A stretch of DNA of 7,075 nucleotides from positions 1 to 7,075 of the forward strand of contig CAUBIP010000082.1 in assembly GCA_958436045.1 (NCBI GenBank). The letters run 5' to 3'. Both the position numbers and the translations under genes were made by a program. How positions within the stretch are numbered: position 1 is the stretch's first letter; the number at the start of each line of letters is the position of its first letter. Below, one piece after another: positions 5,834 through 7,075 of this stretch. This stretch comes from an uncultured Oscillospiraceae bacterium. Its GTDB lineage: Bacteria; Bacillota; Clostridia; Oscillospirales; Oscillospiraceae. The notes below the pieces were generated by a model. That model was not told the origin of the DNA. It did not search any database and saw only the letters and a program-made list of their open reading frames with translations.

Positions 5834-7006
5834 ATGGATCTACTAAAGCGGACATGGGCAGAAATCGATCTGGACCATCTGGAATACAACTATCATCAGC
5901 TGCGGGGCCATGTGGCGGACAGCTGCTGGTTCCTGGGCGTTGTTAAGGCGGACGCGTACGGCCACGGGGCCGTGCAGGTCAGCCATACGCTGGAGGAGCT
6001 GGGGGCGGATTATCTGGCCGTCTCGAATCTCGAGGAGGCGGTGCAGCTGCGGCGGGCGGCCGTGCGGCTGCCGGTGCTGCTGCTGGGCTATACGCCCCCC
6101 CGCTATGCCGCGGAGATGGCGCAGATGAATGTCCACCAGGAGATCCACAGCCTGGAATACGCCCGGCGGCTGAGCCAGCGGCTGGAGGGGACGGGCCTGC
6201 GGCTGCCGGTGCATTGGAAGGTCGATACGGGCATGTCCCGCCTGGGCGTCAGCGCCGAGGACCCGGCCAAGGCGCTGGACGAGCTGCTGCAGATCGCCAG
6301 CCTGCCGAATCTCGCGCCCACCGGCGTCTTTACTCACTTTTCCGTGGCCGATTCCTTGGACCCGGCGGACCAGGCCTATACCCAGGGCCAGTTTGCCCGC
6401 TTCCAGACCGTCTGCCAGGGGCTGGCAGACGCCGGGTATTGCGATCTCATCCGCCACTGCGCCAACTCCGGCGCGACGATCCAGTACCCGGACTATGCGC
6501 TGGATATGATCCGCCCCGGCATCGCGACCTACGGCCTCAGCCCGGAGCCAGCGCTGGCGGACCGGCTGCCGCTGCGCCCGGTCATGACCCTGCGGACGAC
6601 GGTCAGCCAGGTGCGCGAATACGAAGCTGGGACCTATATCAGCTACGGCAGGACCTACTGCACCCCTGCGCCGCGGCGGGTGGCAGTCCTGCCCATCGGC
6701 TATGCCGACGGGCTGCCCCGGCGGCTGTCGAACCGGGTCTCGTTCCTGGTTGGCGGAAAGCAGGCACCGGTCATCGGGCGTATCTGCATGGATATGTGCA
6801 TGGTAGACGTCTCCGAAGCCGGGCCGGTGGGCGTGGGGGATGAGGTCGTCGTATTCGGCCCGGTTCCCGGGGCTAATCGCTGCGACGATTTGGCCGCCCA
6901 GCTCGATACGATCTCGTATGAGCTGACCTGCGATATCAACAAGCGCATGACGCGGCTCTATTTCCAGGGCGGCCGCCAGGTCGGCATTTTGCAATATATC
7001 GTATAG
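5834..7006 (+). CDS. alr: Alanine racemase (PLP-dependent)
   Basis: This cytoplasmic enzyme interconverts L- and D-alanine and supplies D-alanine for peptidoglycan. The 390 residues are the normal length. The N-terminal barrel carries the PLP lysine Lys38 in VVKADAYGHG (36-45). Lys129 and Arg136 in KVDTGMSRLG match the Geobacillus enzyme's carbamylated lysine and its partner arginine. HCANSGA (208-214) and RPGIATYG (227-234) are the cofactor-phosphate and pyridine-binding regions. The second catalytic base is Tyr271 in ISYGRTY. The C-terminal domain has RICMDMCMVDVS (316-327), GDEVVVFG (335-342) and DTISYELTC (358-366) with the active-site-entry tyrosine Tyr362. All key residues are present, so it should be active. 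It is the last visible gene of the plus-strand unit, 58 bases after the lipoprotein stop. Catabolic and biosynthetic racemases cannot be told apart from sequence alone. Confidence 0.97.
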   Translation: MDLLKRTWAEIDLDHLEYNYHQLRGHVADSCWFLGVVKADAYGHGAVQVSHTLEELGADYLAVSNLEEAVQLRRAAVRLPVLLLGYTPPRYAAEMAQMNVHQEIHSLEYARRLSQRLEGTGLRLPVHWKVDTGMSRLGVSAEDPAKALDELLQIASLPNLAPTGVFTHFSVADSLDPADQAYTQGQFARFQTVCQGLADAGYCDLIRHCANSGATIQYPDYALDMIRPGIATYGLSPEPALADRLPLRPVMTLRTTVSQVREYEAGTYISYGRTYCTPAPRRVAVLPIGYADGLPRRLSNRVSFLVGGKQAPVIGRICMDMCMVDVSEAGPVGVGDEVVVFGPVPGANRCDDLAAQLDTISYELTCDINKRMTRLYFQGGRQVGILQYIV

Positions 7007-7008
7007 TG

Positions 7009-7071
7009 TTATGCCGCACACCGGCGGAGCGGCGTGCGTAGAATGAAATGAGAGCCAGTGTGGCGGTATAA
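7009..7071. repeat. Imperfect inverted repeat downstream of alr with a nested hairpin
   Basis: TTATGCCGCACAC (7009-7021) faces GTGTGGCGGTATAA (7058-7071), complementary apart from one unpaired base and one G-U pair. Inside lies CGCAC (7015-7019) facing GTGCG (7034-7038), which competes with the outer pairing for the same 5' arm. The structure starts 2 bases after the alr stop. No T-run is visible before the window ends 4 bases later, so a terminator is not proven. Confidence 0.45.
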
Positions 7072-7075
7072 AACC

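Noticed and set aside
5843..7021. Minus-strand open frame of 392 codons antisense to alr
   Set aside because: It is the complementary shadow of an intact alanine racemase gene. The product is rich in R, Q, A, H and G with no motif, and no ribosome binding site supports its start.
1..7075. Mobile elements, CRISPR arrays, tRNA/rRNA genes or a defence cluster
   Set aside because: No spaced direct repeats, transposase, integrase, cloverleaf or rRNA sequence was recognised. All long coding regions are core metabolic, regulatory or envelope genes, so no new multi-gene system is claimed.

Overview
This is a GC-rich window (about 60% by eye) carrying ordinary core genes of a Gram-positive, low-GC-lineage bacterium. 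The best fit is a high-GC member of the Clostridia, such as the Oscillospiraceae/Ruminococcaceae. The evidence is a phenylalanine T-box riboswitch before pheS, an IreB-family protein, a PheS with the four-cysteine insert common in Firmicutes, a LolA/GerS-like lipoprotein slot next to alanine racemase, and strong AGGAGG-type ribosome binding sites. The genus cannot be fixed from this sequence.

Layout. The left 60% is read on the minus strand. Transcription starts near 4190 from a promoter at 4197-4225 and runs through a T-box leader (3941-4190) into pheS (2883-3911) and then pheT (479-2863), 19 bases downstream. A strong hairpin at 368-404 probably ends this unit. A second minus-strand unit starts from a promoter at 298-326 and encodes ireB (24-272), whose product is a small Ser/Thr-kinase-linked regulator. 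Its downstream neighbour lies outside the window. The right 40% is read on the plus strand from a near-consensus promoter (4235-4263): nnrD (4316-5188), a small lipoprotein gene (5194-5775) and alr (5834-7006). The two central promoters are back to back, with 9 bases between their -35 boxes.

How the genes work together. PheS and PheT form the heterotetrameric phenylalanyl-tRNA synthetase, and its expression should rise when uncharged tRNA-Phe accumulates and binds the leader. The plus-strand unit combines nicotinamide-nucleotide repair (NnrD), an exported lipoprotein, and D-alanine supply for peptidoglycan (Alr). IreB is also tied to cell-envelope homeostasis through PASTA kinases, but it sits in a separate unit.

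No new multi-gene system is visible. The points most worth a second look are the GerS/YdcC-like lipoprotein beside alr, the non-canonical specifier-loop region of the T-box, the tightly packed divergent promoters, and three uncharacterised hairpins (after pheT, before alr and after alr). Long antisense open frames over pheT and alr were judged to be composition artefacts.
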